From positions 1 through 64,000 of the forward strand of contig JAQGEQ010000219.1 in assembly GCA_034620365.1 (NCBI GenBank): 64,000 nt of DNA, in the 5' to 3' direction. The notes beneath the pieces are model-generated. The model ran no database searches, had not been told where the DNA came from, and saw only the letters and a list, made by a program, of their open reading frames with translations. The stretch is from Pegea sp. RAD2-039 (lineage: Eukaryota > Chordata > Thaliacea > Salpida > Salpidae). Of the stretch, positions 1 to 13,399 are shown piece by piece (position 1 is the stretch's first letter; the number at the start of each line of letters is the position of its first letter). The position numbers and the translations under genes were made by a program.

Positions 1-560
1 ACTGCACATCTTCAAACACAACTGCACATCTTCAAACACAACTGCACATCGTCAAACACAACTGCAAACCTTCAAACACAAATGCACATCTTCAAACACA
101 ACTGCACATCTTCAAACACAACTGCCATCTTCAAAGACAACTGCACATCTTTAAACACAACTGCACATCTTCAAACACAACTGCACACCTTCAAACACAA
201 CTGCACATCTTCAAACACAACTGCACATCTTCAAAGACAACTGCACACCTTCAAACACAACTGCACATCTTCAAAGACAACTGCACACCTTCAAACACAA
301 CTGCACATCTTCAAAGACAACTGCACATCTTCAAACACAACTGCACATCTTCAAACACAAGTGCACATCCTCAAACACAACTGCACATCCTCAAACACAA
401 CTGCACATCTTCAAACACAACTGCACATCTTCAAACACAACTGCACACCTTCAAACACAAGTGCACATCCTCAAACACAACTGCACATCTTCAAACACAA
501 CTGCACATCTTCAAACACAACTGCACATCTTCAAACACAACTGCACATCTTCAAACACAA

Positions 561-960
561 CTGCACACCTTCAAAGACAACTGCACACCTTCAAACACAA
601 GTGCACACCTTCAAACACAAGTGCACACCTTCAAACACAAGTGCACATCTTCAAACACAACTGCACATCTTCAAACACAACTGCACATCTTCAAACACAA
701 CTGCACATCCTCAAACACAACTGCACATCTTCAAACACAACTGCACATCTTCAAACACAACTGCACACCTTCAAAGACAACTGCACACCTTCAAACACAA
801 GTGCACACCTTCAAACACAAGTGCACACCTTCAAACACAAGTGCACATCTTCAAACACAACTGCACATCTTCAAACACAACTGCACATCTTCAAACACAA
901 CTGCACATCCTCAAACACAACTGCACATCTTCAAACACAACTGCACATCTTCAAACACAA
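561..960 (+). repeat. Higher-order repeat: two 200-bp blocks inside the minisatellite
   Basis: Ten-unit blocks at 561-760 and 761-960 carry the same ordered series of unit variants (tcaaagacaa unit, then three gtg-initial units, then a cacatcc unit at the eighth position). They look identical by eye. A second shared block of about 180-200 bp appears near 261-440 and again near 1,301-1,480, with a shorter match near 1,741-1,880. Confidence 0.85.
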
Positions 961-3480
961 CTGCACATCTTCAAAGACAACTGCACACCTTCAAACACAA
1001 CTGCACATCTTCAAACACAACTGCACATCTTCAAACACAACTGCACATCCTCAAACACAACTGCACATCTTCAAACACAACTGCACATCTTCAAACACAA
1101 CTGCACATCTTCAAACACAACTGCACATCTTCAAACACAACTGCACACCTTCAAAGACAACTGCACACCTTCAAACACAAGTGCACACCTTCAAACACAA
1201 CTGCACATCGTCAAACACAACTGCACATCTTCAAACACAACTGCACATCTTCAAACACAACTGCACATCTTCAAACACAACTGCACATCTTCAAACACAA
1301 CTGCACATCTTCAAAGACAACTGCACACCTTCAAACACAACTGCACATCTTCAAAGACAACTGCACATCTTCAAACACAACTGCACATCTTCAAACACAA
1401 GTGCACATCCTCAAACACAACTGCACATCCTCAAACACAACTGCACATCTTCAAACACAACTGCACATCTTCAAACACAACTGCACATCTTCAAACACAA
1501 CTGCACATCTTCAAACACAACTGCACATCTTCAAAGACAACTGCACATCGTCAAACACAACTGCACATCTTCAAACACAACTGCACATCTTCAAACACAA
1601 CTGCACATCTTCAAACACAACTGCACATCTTCAAACACAACTGCACATCTTCAAACACAACTGCACATCTTCAAACACAACTGCACATCTTCAAACACAA
1701 CTGCACATCTTCAAACACAAGTGCACACCTTCAAAGACAACTGCACATCTTCAAAGACAACTGCACATCTTCAAACACAACTGCACATCTTCAAACACAA
1801 GTGCACATCCTCAAACACAACTGCACATCCTCAAACACAACTGCACATCTTCAAACACAACTGCACATCTTCAAACACAACTGCACATCTTCAAACACAA
1901 ACTGCCATCTTCAAACACAACTGCACACCTTCAAACACAACTGCACACCTTCAAACACAAGTGCACACCTTCAAACACAAGTGCACACCTTCAAACACAA
2001 CTGCCATCTTCAAACACAACTGCACATCTTCAAACACAACTGCACATCTTCAAACACAACTGAACATCTTTAAACACAACTGCACATCTTCAAACACAAC
2101 TGCACATCTTCAAACACAACTGCACACCTTCAAACACAACTGCACACCTTCAAACACAACTGCACACCTTCAAACACAACTGCACACCTTCAAACACAAC
2201 TGCACATCTTTAAACACAACTGCACACCTTCAAACACAACTGCACATCTTCAAACACAACTGCACATCTTCAAACACAACTGCACATCTTCAAACACAAC
2301 TGCACACCTTCAAACACAACTGCACACCTTCAAACACAACTGCACACCTTCAAACACAACTGCACATCTTCAAACACAACTGCACATCTTCAAACACAAC
2401 TGCACACCTTCAAACACAACTGCACATCTTCAAACACAACTGCACATCTTCAAACACAACTGCACATCTTCAAACACAACTGAACATCTTTAAACACAAC
2501 TGCACATCTTTAAACACAACTGCACATCTTCAAACACAACTGCACACCTTCAAACACAACTGCACACCTTCAAAGACAACTGCACACCTTCAAACACAAG
2601 TGCACACCTTCAAACACAAGTGCACACCTTCAAACACAACTGCACATCTTCAAACACAACTGCACACCTTCAAACACAACTGCACATCTTCAAACACAAC
2701 TGCACATCTTCAAACACAACTGCACATCTTCAAACACAACTGCACATCTTCAAACACAACTGCACATCTTCAAACACAACTGCACATCTTCAAACACAAC
2801 TGCACACCTTCAAACACAACTGCACATCTTCAAACACAACTGCACACCTTCAAACACAACTGCACATCTTCAAACACAACTGCACATCTTCAAACACAAC
2901 TGCACACCTTCAAACACAACTGCACATCTTCAAACACAACTGCACACCTTCAAACACAACTGCACATCTTCAAACACAACTGCACACCTTCAAACACAAC
3001 TGCACACCTTCAAACACAACTGCACACCTTCAAACACAACTGCACATCTTCAAACACAACTGCACACCTTCAAACACAACTGCACACCTTCAAACACAAG
3101 TGCACACCTTCAAACACAAGTGCACACCTTCAAACACAACTGCACATCTTCAAACACAACTGCACATCTTCAAACACAACTGCACATCTTCAAACACAAC
3201 TGCACATCTTCAAACTCAACTGCACATGCACATCTTCAAACACAACTGAACACTTCAAACACAACTGCACATCTTCAAACACAACTGCAACCTTCAAAGC
3301 ACCTTCAAACACAACTGCACATCAAACCAACTGCACACCTTCAAACACAACTGCACATCTTCAAACACAACTGCACATCTTCAAACACAACTGCACATTC
3401 AAACACAACTGCACATCTTCAAACACAACTGCACATCTTCAAACACAACTGCACATCTTCAAACTCAACTGCACACCTTC

Positions 3481-3720
3481 AAACACAACTGCAAACCTTC
3501 AAACACAACTGCACATCTTTAAACTCAACTGCACACCTTCAAACACAACTGAACATCTTTAAACACAACTGCACACCTTCAAACTCAACTGCACACCTTC
3601 AAACACAACTGCAAACCTTCAAACACAACTGCACATCTTTAAACTCAACTGCACACCTTCAAACACAACTGAACATCTTTAAACACAACTGAACATCTTC
3701 AAACACAACTGCACATCTTC
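3481..3720 (+). repeat. Higher-order repeat: 120-bp duplication in the degenerate end of the array
   Basis: Positions 3,481-3,600 and 3,601-3,720 share the same order of six variant units (gcaaacc, catcttt/aaactc, gcacacc, gaacatcttt). They diverge only in the last two units. This is a different higher-order period from the 200-bp blocks further left. Confidence 0.8.
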
Positions 3721-4231
3721 AAACACAACTGCACACCTTCAAACACAACTGCACATCTTCAAACACAACTGCACATCTTCAAACACAACTGCACATCTTC
3801 AAACCAACTGCACACCTTCAAACACAACTGCAAACCTTCAAACACAACTGCACATCTTTAAACTCAACTGCACACCTTCAAACACAACTGAACATCTTTA
3901 AACACAACTGCACACCTTCAAACACAACTGAACATCTTCAAACACAACTGCAAACCTTCAAACTCAACTGCACATCTTCAAACACAACTGCACACCTTCA
4001 AACACAACTGCATACCTTCAAAGACAACTGCACATCTTCAAACACAACTTCTTCAAACACAACTGTTTCCAAACACATTTGCACATCTTCAAACACATTC
4101 TAACAGTTCCAAACACATTTAAGCACATCTTACAAACTCTATATACTCAAAATTTCACTTTAAAAGTTGGAAGTAAGCAAAAAAATATCCTTCAAAAACT
4201 TTAGAGGATCAAAACCACCTCTAAAACTCAC

Positions 4232-7200
4232 CTAAGACGCGAATAGTCTCCTTGATAATACTTCCAACTGTTGGAACTTCGAGGACTTGTGACATCGCTT
4301 TAACCATCTTAATTCTATAATCATTCAATTGAGCTCTATCAGGTTTGGGTTTGACTGGAACTGAAATCTTGTTATCAGTTTGAGGAAGATCAAATGAAAA
4401 TGTTACTTTTTCGAGTCAAGAAGATCTTGCTGGATACTTTGATCTTTGCGTTTCCTATCATATCGGATTTATAAGTTTCAAAGACGGAGATGTCCAGATC
4501 TTTGTTTTTATCAACTGCTTTGAAGATCTGGGGACAAAATTTAAAGTTGATTAATGAAGATTTAAAAGAAGATTCTCAAGATAAAAAAAAATGAAGATTA
4601 AAAGAAGATTAGGATAAAGTTTATTATAAAGATCAAAATAAAAATAAAAATGAAGATTAAGATCAGAACGAAAATTTGGATCCATTGTTGAAGGTGAGAA
4701 TAAGAAGATGAAGATCAAAGTTACTTGATCTGAAATCCTTTTATGAACGTCTTCACGAATGGCTTTATATCGGTCAGGATGTTCCAGAAGATCCACATAA
4801 AACTCCATTAGATAAAGATCCGACTCTGAAAGAAGAAGATCAAAACAAGATCTAAAATAACGTTTAATGACCTGTAAACAACTTGAACCACTTGGACCAT
4901 TCACCCGGGGCTACAGTGGTCAGCGCCCTCAGCCGAACAGTGTACCACTGAAAGCCTCTCAATCCATCGATCGTCATCTCATCGAAAAACGACTTTCTGT
5001 GACTATGACGTCATCAATGTGTCTTTGAAGATGAAACTAACTTTTTGAAGATGATGTTTTCTTGTACAGGGAATTCCCCGCTGGTGTTTCTCCATTGGAC
5101 TTCGTAGTGAGTGACGCTGCCTTGGGGCGGTTTGGTTCGCGGCGATCGCGCTTTAATTCTGATCTTGTGAAGTCCGACTGTCTTCATTGTGATGTAGATT
5201 GGAGGTCCTGAGAAGAAAATCAGGATTATTATATAGATGAAGATCATTATTATAGAAGAGGTTAAAAATTAGTAAAGTTAGATTGTGGATCAAGGTGGAG
5301 ATTAAGTAAAAATCAAAAATGTTTTCTACAAAAGATGAGATTGAGAAGATCTCTTTAAAGGTTATAAACTGGAAAGATTAGAAGAAGTGTTGAGAATTGG
5401 GATTTGAAAGATTAGAAGGAGTGTTGAGAATTGGGATTTGAAAGATTAGAAGGAGTGTTGAGACCTGTTTTTTGGTAACATTGCTTCCCAGCAAATTTGT
5501 CATATTTAAAAGACAGGTCGATGTGACCTAATTTGCATCTACATTCATAATTCCCTTCTTTTTCGATACAAGTCGCGTGATTGACGTCACAATTCTGGAA
5601 CCGTGTTCCACAAAATTCCATTTCTAACAACAAAATGTTTAAAATGAATAAAACTGAACTAATTCACCTCTAACTGTCGTATTCCTCAAATAACTTGTAG
5701 CATTTTTCAGATTCTCTTCACTTAACAATGAAGAGATTTGTTTGGAGGATACATTTGAACTTATCGGGAAATAGACTTCATAAATGATCTATAAAAAGTC
5801 TGAAATAGTTAGTTGTAAGATGAAGATGAGGATCACTACCTCCACCCATGATTCTATTTTATCTGTTCTTCGAGCTTTTGCGTTTTTGATCATCAAATGA
5901 GATGAAGGAAGCAAAGAGTTCAGCTGAAAGTAACATGAGTGATAAAGTGTTTAAGTTGAAGGACCTATCACCATATCTTTAAAAGTATCTTTGTGAAAGA
6001 GCTTAAGATTGGAGATGACTTGAAATGTGTTGACATCTACAAAATAATTTTGAAGTTATTTTTTCAGATACATTATTCATGATCATAACTACTGGAAGAT
6101 CACTTTCAGCCATCCAGCGCATAATTTATTTGTAAAGAAAGTCTTATCGACCTTTTATTTTGTTGGCTCAGGAGCTTTACGAGTCAAGGTGCTAGCAGGC
6201 ACCTTTCAAGCTCCCTGAAACATCAATAAAATTGGTTTGATCGTGTTGGTCTATCGTGGAATTTGTATAAATACAAGAATTGAATCAAACTAAATGATTT
6301 TTCATTAATTTTGTATCTTGCGAAGGATTTCAACCATTTTTGTGTGTTGTAAACACATTATCATCTAAGTAGCAAGCTCTCACCGGTCACAAAATCTGCT
6401 TGTATTTGAATCATTTTTATTATTTGAGTTTTTACGACTGATAGTATTATTAGGCGAGTATTTTATATAAGTCAAGTTGCTACGTAAGTTCAATACATTT
6501 AATAAAACTGTTCTGCTTTTAATTGTAAGTAAATTGTAAATACTTATTCACTTTTTAAAGAGTGAAAGCACTATTGTCAAGGTTTTTGCCGACAAATTTT
6601 TTTGTCGAGGAGTTTTTACGTCTTAAGGTTCTAATTAAACCCAACTGTAATTTAGTTTTATGCTCTACAAGAGATTTGATTCGAAGCTTCTCACAACAAT
6701 GCTAGTATTCATACCAACTGTAACATTTTTCCATTTTGTTCCTTTGAAAGCATCACTTTTGATTTGACATCTGTAAGTAGTTTGAAAAATTAATCGTCCA
6801 ATAGACTTCGAGAAGCTTGTCGAATCTCCCGAAACTTGAATCTACAAATTTAATAATTCAGTTTCATGTTTAAATTTTTAATTTTGTTTCTTTACTTCTC
6901 TTTTTCTAGTTCCGTTTAATCTACTTAAAACTATTCGATAGTTGACAATAGTTGGGCTGGTCACGTGACTAACATTCCATACAACATCTACTGTCGTTCT
7001 CGAAGTTGGAAAGATTTTGAAGTTCGTAATTTCAGCTAAAATCGAAAATAAACTGACTTAAAAGTTGATTTAAATTTGTTTTGTAAACATCAAAACATTT
7101 TGATAGACTTTGATATCTAATTTTCAACTTAATAACTATTTCATGACAAATTTGAAGATAAAAACTAAAAACTGTTTAGTAATATCAGAAAGTACCTTTT

Positions 7201-7259
7201 GATTTTAAGATGAGCAGAAAAAATAGGATAAGAGATAAAATCAATAAACTACTTTTCAT
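4232..7259 (-). CDS. Secreted or surface protein with FN3, SEA-like and EGF-like domains
   Basis: Hand-built model of about 445 residues. Exons on the minus strand: 7259-7196, 7035-6896, 6841-~6719, 5923-5840, 5788-5668, 5623-5465, 5207-5042, 4996-4872, 4825-4725, 4527-4407, 4360-4232. All phases agree; the junction over the 6.7-5.9 kb gap is least certain. Exon 1 is a signal peptide (MKSSLLILSLILFFLLILKS). Then come an FN3 module (TTVDVVWNV...TYRCQIK), a SEA-like segment (IIYEVYFPISSN...SLLSEENLKNATSYL), an EGF-like domain with six Cys (C-G-T...C-x6-C...C-R-C...C), a second FN3 (GSVTHYEVQWRN...WYTVRLRAL) and a second possible SEA-like segment. The 3' end may continue with a short exon near 4,138 that soon stops. 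No transmembrane helix was seen. The function is unknown; adhesion or extracellular matrix is plausible. Confidence 0.7.
5376..5465. repeat. 34-bp tandem repeat, about 2.6 copies, in an intron
   Basis: Unit gattagaaggagtgttgaga plus attgggatttgaaa, starting at 5,376, 5,410 and 5,444. It lies in the intron directly next to the EGF-encoding exon, and the last copy overlaps the splice donor at 5,465. Confidence 0.85.
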
Positions 7260-9899
7260 TCTGTTTTAATTTCTATAATAAAACAAATACTACATTCGAC
7301 TAAAATTTGATATACATGAAATTAGAAGTTGTCTAAACATTATGCTGTTAGATAATAACAATAGATGTAAAAGAAGCGACTCACTAAACTCAGTGTTTTA
7401 ATTGCTTGAGGCTGTATTTTTTCATACATTTTGGAGGATTAGTTATATGCGCTAAATGGAAAATTGTTGAAAAGTATTTATAGCTAAGCTGTGACTATTT
7501 TGTTTTATTTAATAATTAATGTGTAAACGTTTTTTTTAATTAATTATTTTATCTATCCGGTTATATAAGTTGTTTCAAAAAATAAACACTTGCTTTATTA
7601 GATTTGCTTATAAATAATTTAATTTTCCATAACAGTTATTAAATATATCTATTTAAACTTTGGTTAGATATTATTATGTTTTTAACTTCAATTTAAACTC
7701 ATTTAAGCAAAATCTGATAGAAAGTTTGAATAAAATTAATCTCCAAAAACCAGTTTAAAGTATATATCAAATAGACTAATATATCATAAAGACTATCAGT
7801 ATTTTATTCGTCTTTTGAATTATATTTTACCTTGCAAGAAAGTTTAAAAAAATTATTGTTTGTTATGAATTAAACAGTTTTGATTTTGTTAAGACTTTTT
7901 AGCTTTTTTTTATTCAAATGTTTCACTTTTTACTTATGCTTGAAATGGTTCAATCGATAACGACAAAAACTTGTTTGTTGCAAGATAAAAACATTTTTAC
8001 ATAATAATTAGTAACATGTTTTCGACTTATTATCGATTTTGCGTTATCTTATTAACAACAGGTTTTTTACTGTTGACAAAAAACATTTATAAAACTATTC
8101 TAAAGTTATATCTTAGATAAAAAGTTTTATTAAGTGCTATATACTCTTAGTATTTATATTAGTTTATAGTTGACTTTTAATTTTAAATTTCTAAATGACT
8201 TTAATCATTAAAAAAATTCCTTTTATAATTTCTATGTGCAATAGATTCTAAATCAGTAATTTTTTTATTTATATTTTTGAAAATAATAAAATAACCTCAA
8301 TTTTTCTTTATTTCAATAGCTTATTAATAAATAAGCATAATTAATAATTCATTACATTTGAAATGGTATTTTGACAGCATTTTTTCAATAAAATTATAAA
8401 TGAAAAGTACAAAAAAGTTGTTTTTTCAGCTTTTACTTTATAGTCTTTGTATTCAAGCATTGTAGCGTTTTGTAGATTATTTTTATCGTATGGTGTCAGT
8501 CAAAGACTTAAAATTTTTTCTTCTGATGTTTTTGCCTTCTACTATTTGATCTTAAATTAAAAATATTTTATCATAGGTAGAAGAAGTTACTTTATTGATT
8601 GCTTCAATATTATTTTTTCTTTGAATCACTACTTTTAGGTTTTTATTTCACATTTTTAATAATAATTTGATATTTTTATCATCTTAAAAACATTATTTTT
8701 TGTAAATTTTATTATTTATAAGTGGGCTTACTTGTTTTTATCAATTTTGCTGATTTATTTGTTTATTTTAGGATATATTCTTATGATTTCTTATCTTTTT
8801 ACCTCTGCAATTGTAGTATACATTTTTTCTTAGTATTTTTACATAAATCATTTTGTAATATTTTTTTTACTTTAAAATTACAATAACAAGTAAATTAATT
8901 TTCTTTAATTTGAAAATTTATTGTAAAAAATTAAGTCAATAAATTCTATCATATTATATATAAACTATTTATATTATTATTATTTTAATGCCTTTTTATA
9001 AAAAGATTGTTCTTGCAAATTATCAACAGCTTTTCATAGGTTTAGTTATTTCCTGTCTCAATAAGTCTCAATTTCCAGTTTAATAATCTGCTAAAATTAG
9101 GTTAGCATTTATAAAAGCTTTATTTATCCTACTTAGAAATATTGCTTGCAAAATTTTTTAATTCACAAGTCTTAACAGTTTTTCTCTGAAAAAATGTATT
9201 TTAAATTTTATTTTTTATCTAATTATTTATAAACAATTTTTTTCATATTAATTGTAATTTGTTGCATCTAATTATAACTTTTGTTTGTTCTTTTAAAACT
9301 CGTATTTATAATTATTAATTTTATATATTTAAACATTTTTAGTTTCAATTTATGTTTCAAAAATTTCGCTTCTCAAATATTTCTTACAAAAGTTTTCTCA
9401 TTCAACTTTTCAAACTTATTTTAGGATCAAATGATAATTAAACTATGGTTATTATTACTTTTTTACTTATATTCGGATTATTTTATAAATTTTTAATGAT
9501 TATTTTTATGATTATTCCAAAGCACTTCACATTGAAGTTTGACTTTTGCTCATATAATTTACTTTTAATCTAATTAGATTTACAAATCACTTTTTCTAAT
9601 ATTTTTAGAAATTGTTCTTCAATGGATTTTTCTTCACAATTATATCATCTTGAAGTTTTTTCTTAATTGTAATTAGTAAATATTTTTGTTCAAAAAATTA
9701 AGTTTCAATTCAATTTTTTTGTTTGTTGATAGTTATGTTGAAAAAAGTTCTTAAAAACCAAGCTTTTGAGATGTCAACATTATCTCATAAACATGTTATT
9801 TGTGTATTTATATTTCTTATGAAAATTTTAAAAACTAATTCTTTTTAAATTTTCAGAAGTAATTTGAGATTTGTGCATGACTTATGATACCCACCAAAA
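7260..9899. other. A+T-rich intergenic region between divergent genes
   Basis: It separates the minus-strand FN3/EGF gene from the plus-strand GULP1 homologue, so it probably contains both promoters. I see only A/T runs, no open frame of note and no TGACGTCA. A splice acceptor (tttcag) lies at about 9,851-9,856, ahead of the GULP1 start codon. Confidence 0.6.
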
Positions 9900-12819
9900 A
9901 TGGTTTTTGTAAGTTGTTTTCTAATTGATTAAATTTTAATGAAACATTTTTAATCAACTAAATTAAAACTTTTTGAAATTTAAAGAAACTATTTTTGTTT
10001 TTAGGGTGACAATAAAAAGTGGATTCATTCAACAGATGACATTTTGAAGAATAAAGTTTCTTATAATGTCAAAGTTAGTTTTAAAAGGTTTTTAGCAAAA
10101 AAGTTTTAAAAAAAGTCAAAAAATAATTTATTTTTATCTCTAATTTTTGTGAAATAACTTTTGAAACAGTTTCTAGGTAAAATTGATGTTGATAAGGCTC
10201 GTGGAAGTGAAGTGACTAAATGTGCTTTACAAAAACTACTTTTCAATAAACAACGAAAAAGGTCAGAAGGAATCAAACTAACAAAAGTTTCATTGGTTGT
10301 TGGAGTTGAAGGGATCACAATTATCGAAGCACGAAATAAAGTGAGATGAAAGTTTCATCAATTACATCAAATTCACGTCTTTTATATCAACAGCAAGTGC
10401 TGGAAAAAGTTCCTCTTCAAGTTGTATCTTTTTGCTCTGATGATAAAAAAGATAAACGCTTATTTTCATTTATTGCTCGACATCCAGATAACCAACATTA
10501 CTGTTTTGGATTTGAATCTTCAAATGAGGTCACGTGGTTAAAAAGTTTAATTTTGAAAAGTCACTTTCTCATTACCTGTTTATTATCTCAATAAAATTGT
10601 TAAAAACTTCTACTTCTACAGGCGAGTGAAATTACTTTAAGTATTGGCCAATCATTTGATGTTGCGTATCAGAACTTTTTACAAAAAAAAGAAAAGATAA
10701 GTTCATCTAAGAAGGTTTGTTTACAACTCAATAACACAGGAAGTTCATATAGAAGTTCTTGTTTTAGATTCTTATTAACTTTTAATTATTTTCTAATAGA
10801 TGATTGAACTTTCTAAAAAAGTTGATGAGTTGGTTTTGGAGAACTCCAAATTAAAACGAAGAATTTCTGAATTAGAAGAAAGCGCGAAAAACCCCGAAGA
10901 CGAAGTTTTGAATAATTTTCAAGCAAACGAGCAATTGAAGAAGGTTTGAAAATCTTCAACCATCTTCTTTTCATAGAAGAAACAAAAACGCTTAATTCTT
11001 TTTATCTAAAATATTTTGCGGCTAATTTAAATAAGGGAAAGTCCCTTACCAACTTGAAACTTTTAATTTAGAAACTTTTCACAAAACTCCAGAATCAACA
11101 AATCTTTGCTTCTTTCAACTTTTTCTTCAGCATTTTCAACCTTGGTCTTCTACAACACCAGATGACGTCACACAGCGCGAAGTAGTGACGTCAGCACAGC
11201 ACGAAACTTCCTACATCCTTCCACCACCAATTGACTCACTCAGTGACATGCCTATGACATCAACAAGTGGTTTAAGCTCGTATAGCCAGCCCCAGACTGT
11301 CCAGGCCCTCGCAGATCAAGCTAAAACCAAACTGTCCACAGTAAATAGAGTTTTAAGCCGCCTACAAGGCAAACATCATCGAGAAGAGAGTCCCAGATCT
11401 GATGATCTTTCAGAAGCAGTCCTCTTGGCACTCACAGCCGACTCTACTCTCTATGAGAATCTCACACAATCCCTAGCTCTCGCGTTTGCGCGTGATCACC
11501 GGAGTTTGACTCCAGATAACGCCTCTCAGCTTCTTAATACTGTCAACGAGACCCTCAATGTGATCCATGGAGCCTCAGAGACATCTACATCCATCTATGG
11601 ATGCGATCAGGACACACAATGGAGCAGTAGATCATCTTCATCACTTCCACCTCCTCTTCCTTCAAAACCAGATCACTACAAATCAAATCAGGCGTTTGAA
11701 TCTCCTCTCTATCGAGCGATAGGGGCACCTACGCCCCAACAACCACCCCAAGATCGCTACATTGACTCTGAGAGCGCTTTCCTCAGCTTCTTCGATCATC
11801 CTCTTGATGAAACGCTGCATCGATTAAGCGGAGAACGCGGTTACAGCGCGCTTAAACAGATGACGTCACCTGATCACTATGACAACAATGTCCACCGACT
11901 GATGGAAGCGGTGAGACGTGAGAACTCATCGCAACTTCTCAAACAAAAAAATGTTGTCTTCTATCAACCTCGATCTGATGACGTCATGTCGTTCTCGACT
12001 CGTCGAACTGATACGCCACCAAGTGTTACGTTTCAACCTCCTCCACCTCCGTCACTCGCATCCTCCCGGATCCCTGTGAGATCGCGATGTTCTGATGATT
12101 CTAGGGTATCTTCTGTGTTACGTCATTCAGCTTTTTTGCGCTTTTGTGTTTGATCGGGATTGTGAGTTATTTTAGCGGCTTTTTGAGATTCTTTTTCGGC
12201 CGAAGTTTGTTTTTGACTTCGAGAGAAATTATTTTGTGGTTTTCATATGATCTTCATCTTCATGACCTGATTTTCATCACATGATCTTTATCTTTAGGAA
12301 TCTAAACATCTTCAACACCCTTATGTGGATTCATTTGATATGAAACCATTTTCATCAACACTCAATCTACCATCATCAGAACTATCAACTCAGCCATTAC
12401 CATCTCAACTCAAATATCCGCTACCCAAAGAAATAGTCAGTACCACTATCCGTCCACGTCCACGCAAGTCAGAAACAGGTCAGTTTATTTGTCCCATGTT
12501 TCAATCACGTGACCAATCTCTTTATAGATTCAATATCATTTGAGAACCGAACCTCTGAAAGCTGTAAGGTGAGTTGTGTCTTCATCACTTCATCTTTAAA
12601 TCCTCCTCTTCTAGGACTTTGACTCTTCATCTGTTCTTTTCTCGCTTCGACGACTTAGTTCACTTTTAAATAATTATATTGAAACAATCTCTCAATCTTC
12701 TTCTCAATTTCCTGATCCTTTCCGCTTCCTTCAGCCTTCAACCTCCTCATCTTCTGACTATTGGTATCTTCTTTCCACATCTTTAAAATATTCTTTTTTA
12801 ACATAATTTTTGTTGCAGA
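9900..12819 (+). CDS. GULP1: GULP1 / CED-6-like engulfment adaptor (PTB domain)
   Basis: Cytoplasmic adaptor that in other animals links LRP1/CED-1-type receptors to apoptotic-cell engulfment. Exons: 9900-9908, 10005-10073, 10170-10340, 10394-10528, 10622-10714, 10800-10943, 11131-12105, 12298-12478, 12528-12568, 12615-12763, then an immediate stop formed across the last junction (12819). About 655 residues; phases agree throughout. The N-terminus (KKWIHSTDDILKNKVSYNVK) and the PTB domain (FLGKIDVDKARGSEV, VSFCSDDKKDKRLFSFIA, ASEITLSIGQSFDVAY) match the family closely, followed by the usual coiled coil (KKVDELVLENSKLKRRI). The C-terminal motif SFDMKPFS matches the family's FDMIPFS. Oddity: exon 7 adds 325 mostly disordered Ser/Pro-rich residues; vertebrate GULP1 is only about 300 residues in all. 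The last exon junction is the weakest point. Confidence 0.88.
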
Positions 12820-13126
12820 CCTCTTTACCTGAATCTCTCCTCATTTTTGATCCCTTACATTCATCTGAAGATTGAGATCCTACATCTAGAGGGACTTTAA
12901 GGTGCCCTTGTTGGGCTTTTTTAACGATATTTGCCCTAAATTAATATTTATTTCGATTTATCCCCCCGAAAAACTTGTTTCTATTTTTGATTAATTTTTT
13001 CTATCGCTTCTTTTAATACACAAAAATGGCTGTTTTTTTTTTTTGGCTTTCTGAAAATTACCAGTATGTTGCCTCACTCAAGTCGATAAACTCAAATCTC
13101 CTAATGTTTTTGGTCTTTCTCATCTT

Positions 13127-13396
13127 CTACTTCAACTTTTCACGTACTTTTTCACTCAAATTTTCTGAGTTGATTTTTGAATTCTGAGAATAAAAAATTT
13201 CATCATTTATCAAAGTTTCTAAAAATATCTGATTAAATTGAATCAATTCATGACCTTTTTGTTCAACTAGTAACATTTGACAACTAGAATCTTTCAATAA
13301 AATGATCTTAGTAAGATTACACCTTTTAATTATTTCATAGACTCCTAACTGATAGTCACTAATTAAAATAAGCTTGGAGCCAAGTAAAAACCACAT
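13127..13396 (-). pseudogene. Orphan open frame, possible AMP-binding-enzyme fragment
   Basis: Uninterrupted frame of 89 codons from an ATG at 13,396, with codon use like the real exons nearby. The stretch SKLILISDYQLGVYEIIKRC...TKIILL loosely resembles the region after the first adenylation motifs of acyl-CoA synthetase/4CL-like enzymes. That is a weak impression from pattern only. No convincing flanking exons were found and an in-frame stop lies just upstream, so it is either a relic or a chance frame. It lies tail-to-tail with the GULP1 homologue. Confidence 0.25.
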
Positions 13397-13399
13397 CAA

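Larger units (their letters stand above)
1..4130 (+). repeat. 20-bp minisatellite array, truncated by the left edge
   Basis: Tandem array of the unit ctgcacatcttcaaacacaa, about 200 copies. Common variants are C>G at the first base, cac>cct endings (cacacct, cacatcc) and cac>gac near the 3' end. One-base phase changes occur near 121 and 2000. The array is regular to about 3,210, then breaks into shortened and mutated units and fades out by 4,130. The unit contains no stop in any forward frame, so forward open frames of up to 1,033 codons exist, all repeating one 20-residue cycle in different phase. The neighbouring gene on the minus strand ends just to the right, and nothing supports translation of the array. 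It has no recognisable start beyond the window edge. Confidence 0.97.

Noticed and set aside
82..3692. Long forward open frames of 190-1,033 codons at the left edge
   Set aside because: They are by-products of the stop-free 20-bp repeat, coexist in three frames, and have no gene-like start, end or codon bias.
1..4130. CRISPR-like array
   Set aside because: Units abut with no unique spacers and the genome is eukaryotic; it is a minisatellite.
11060..11130. Possible small extra exon in GULP1 starting after tttag near 11,071
   Set aside because: Reading on from it into the next exon gives an early stop, whereas the acceptor at 11,130 joins in phase.
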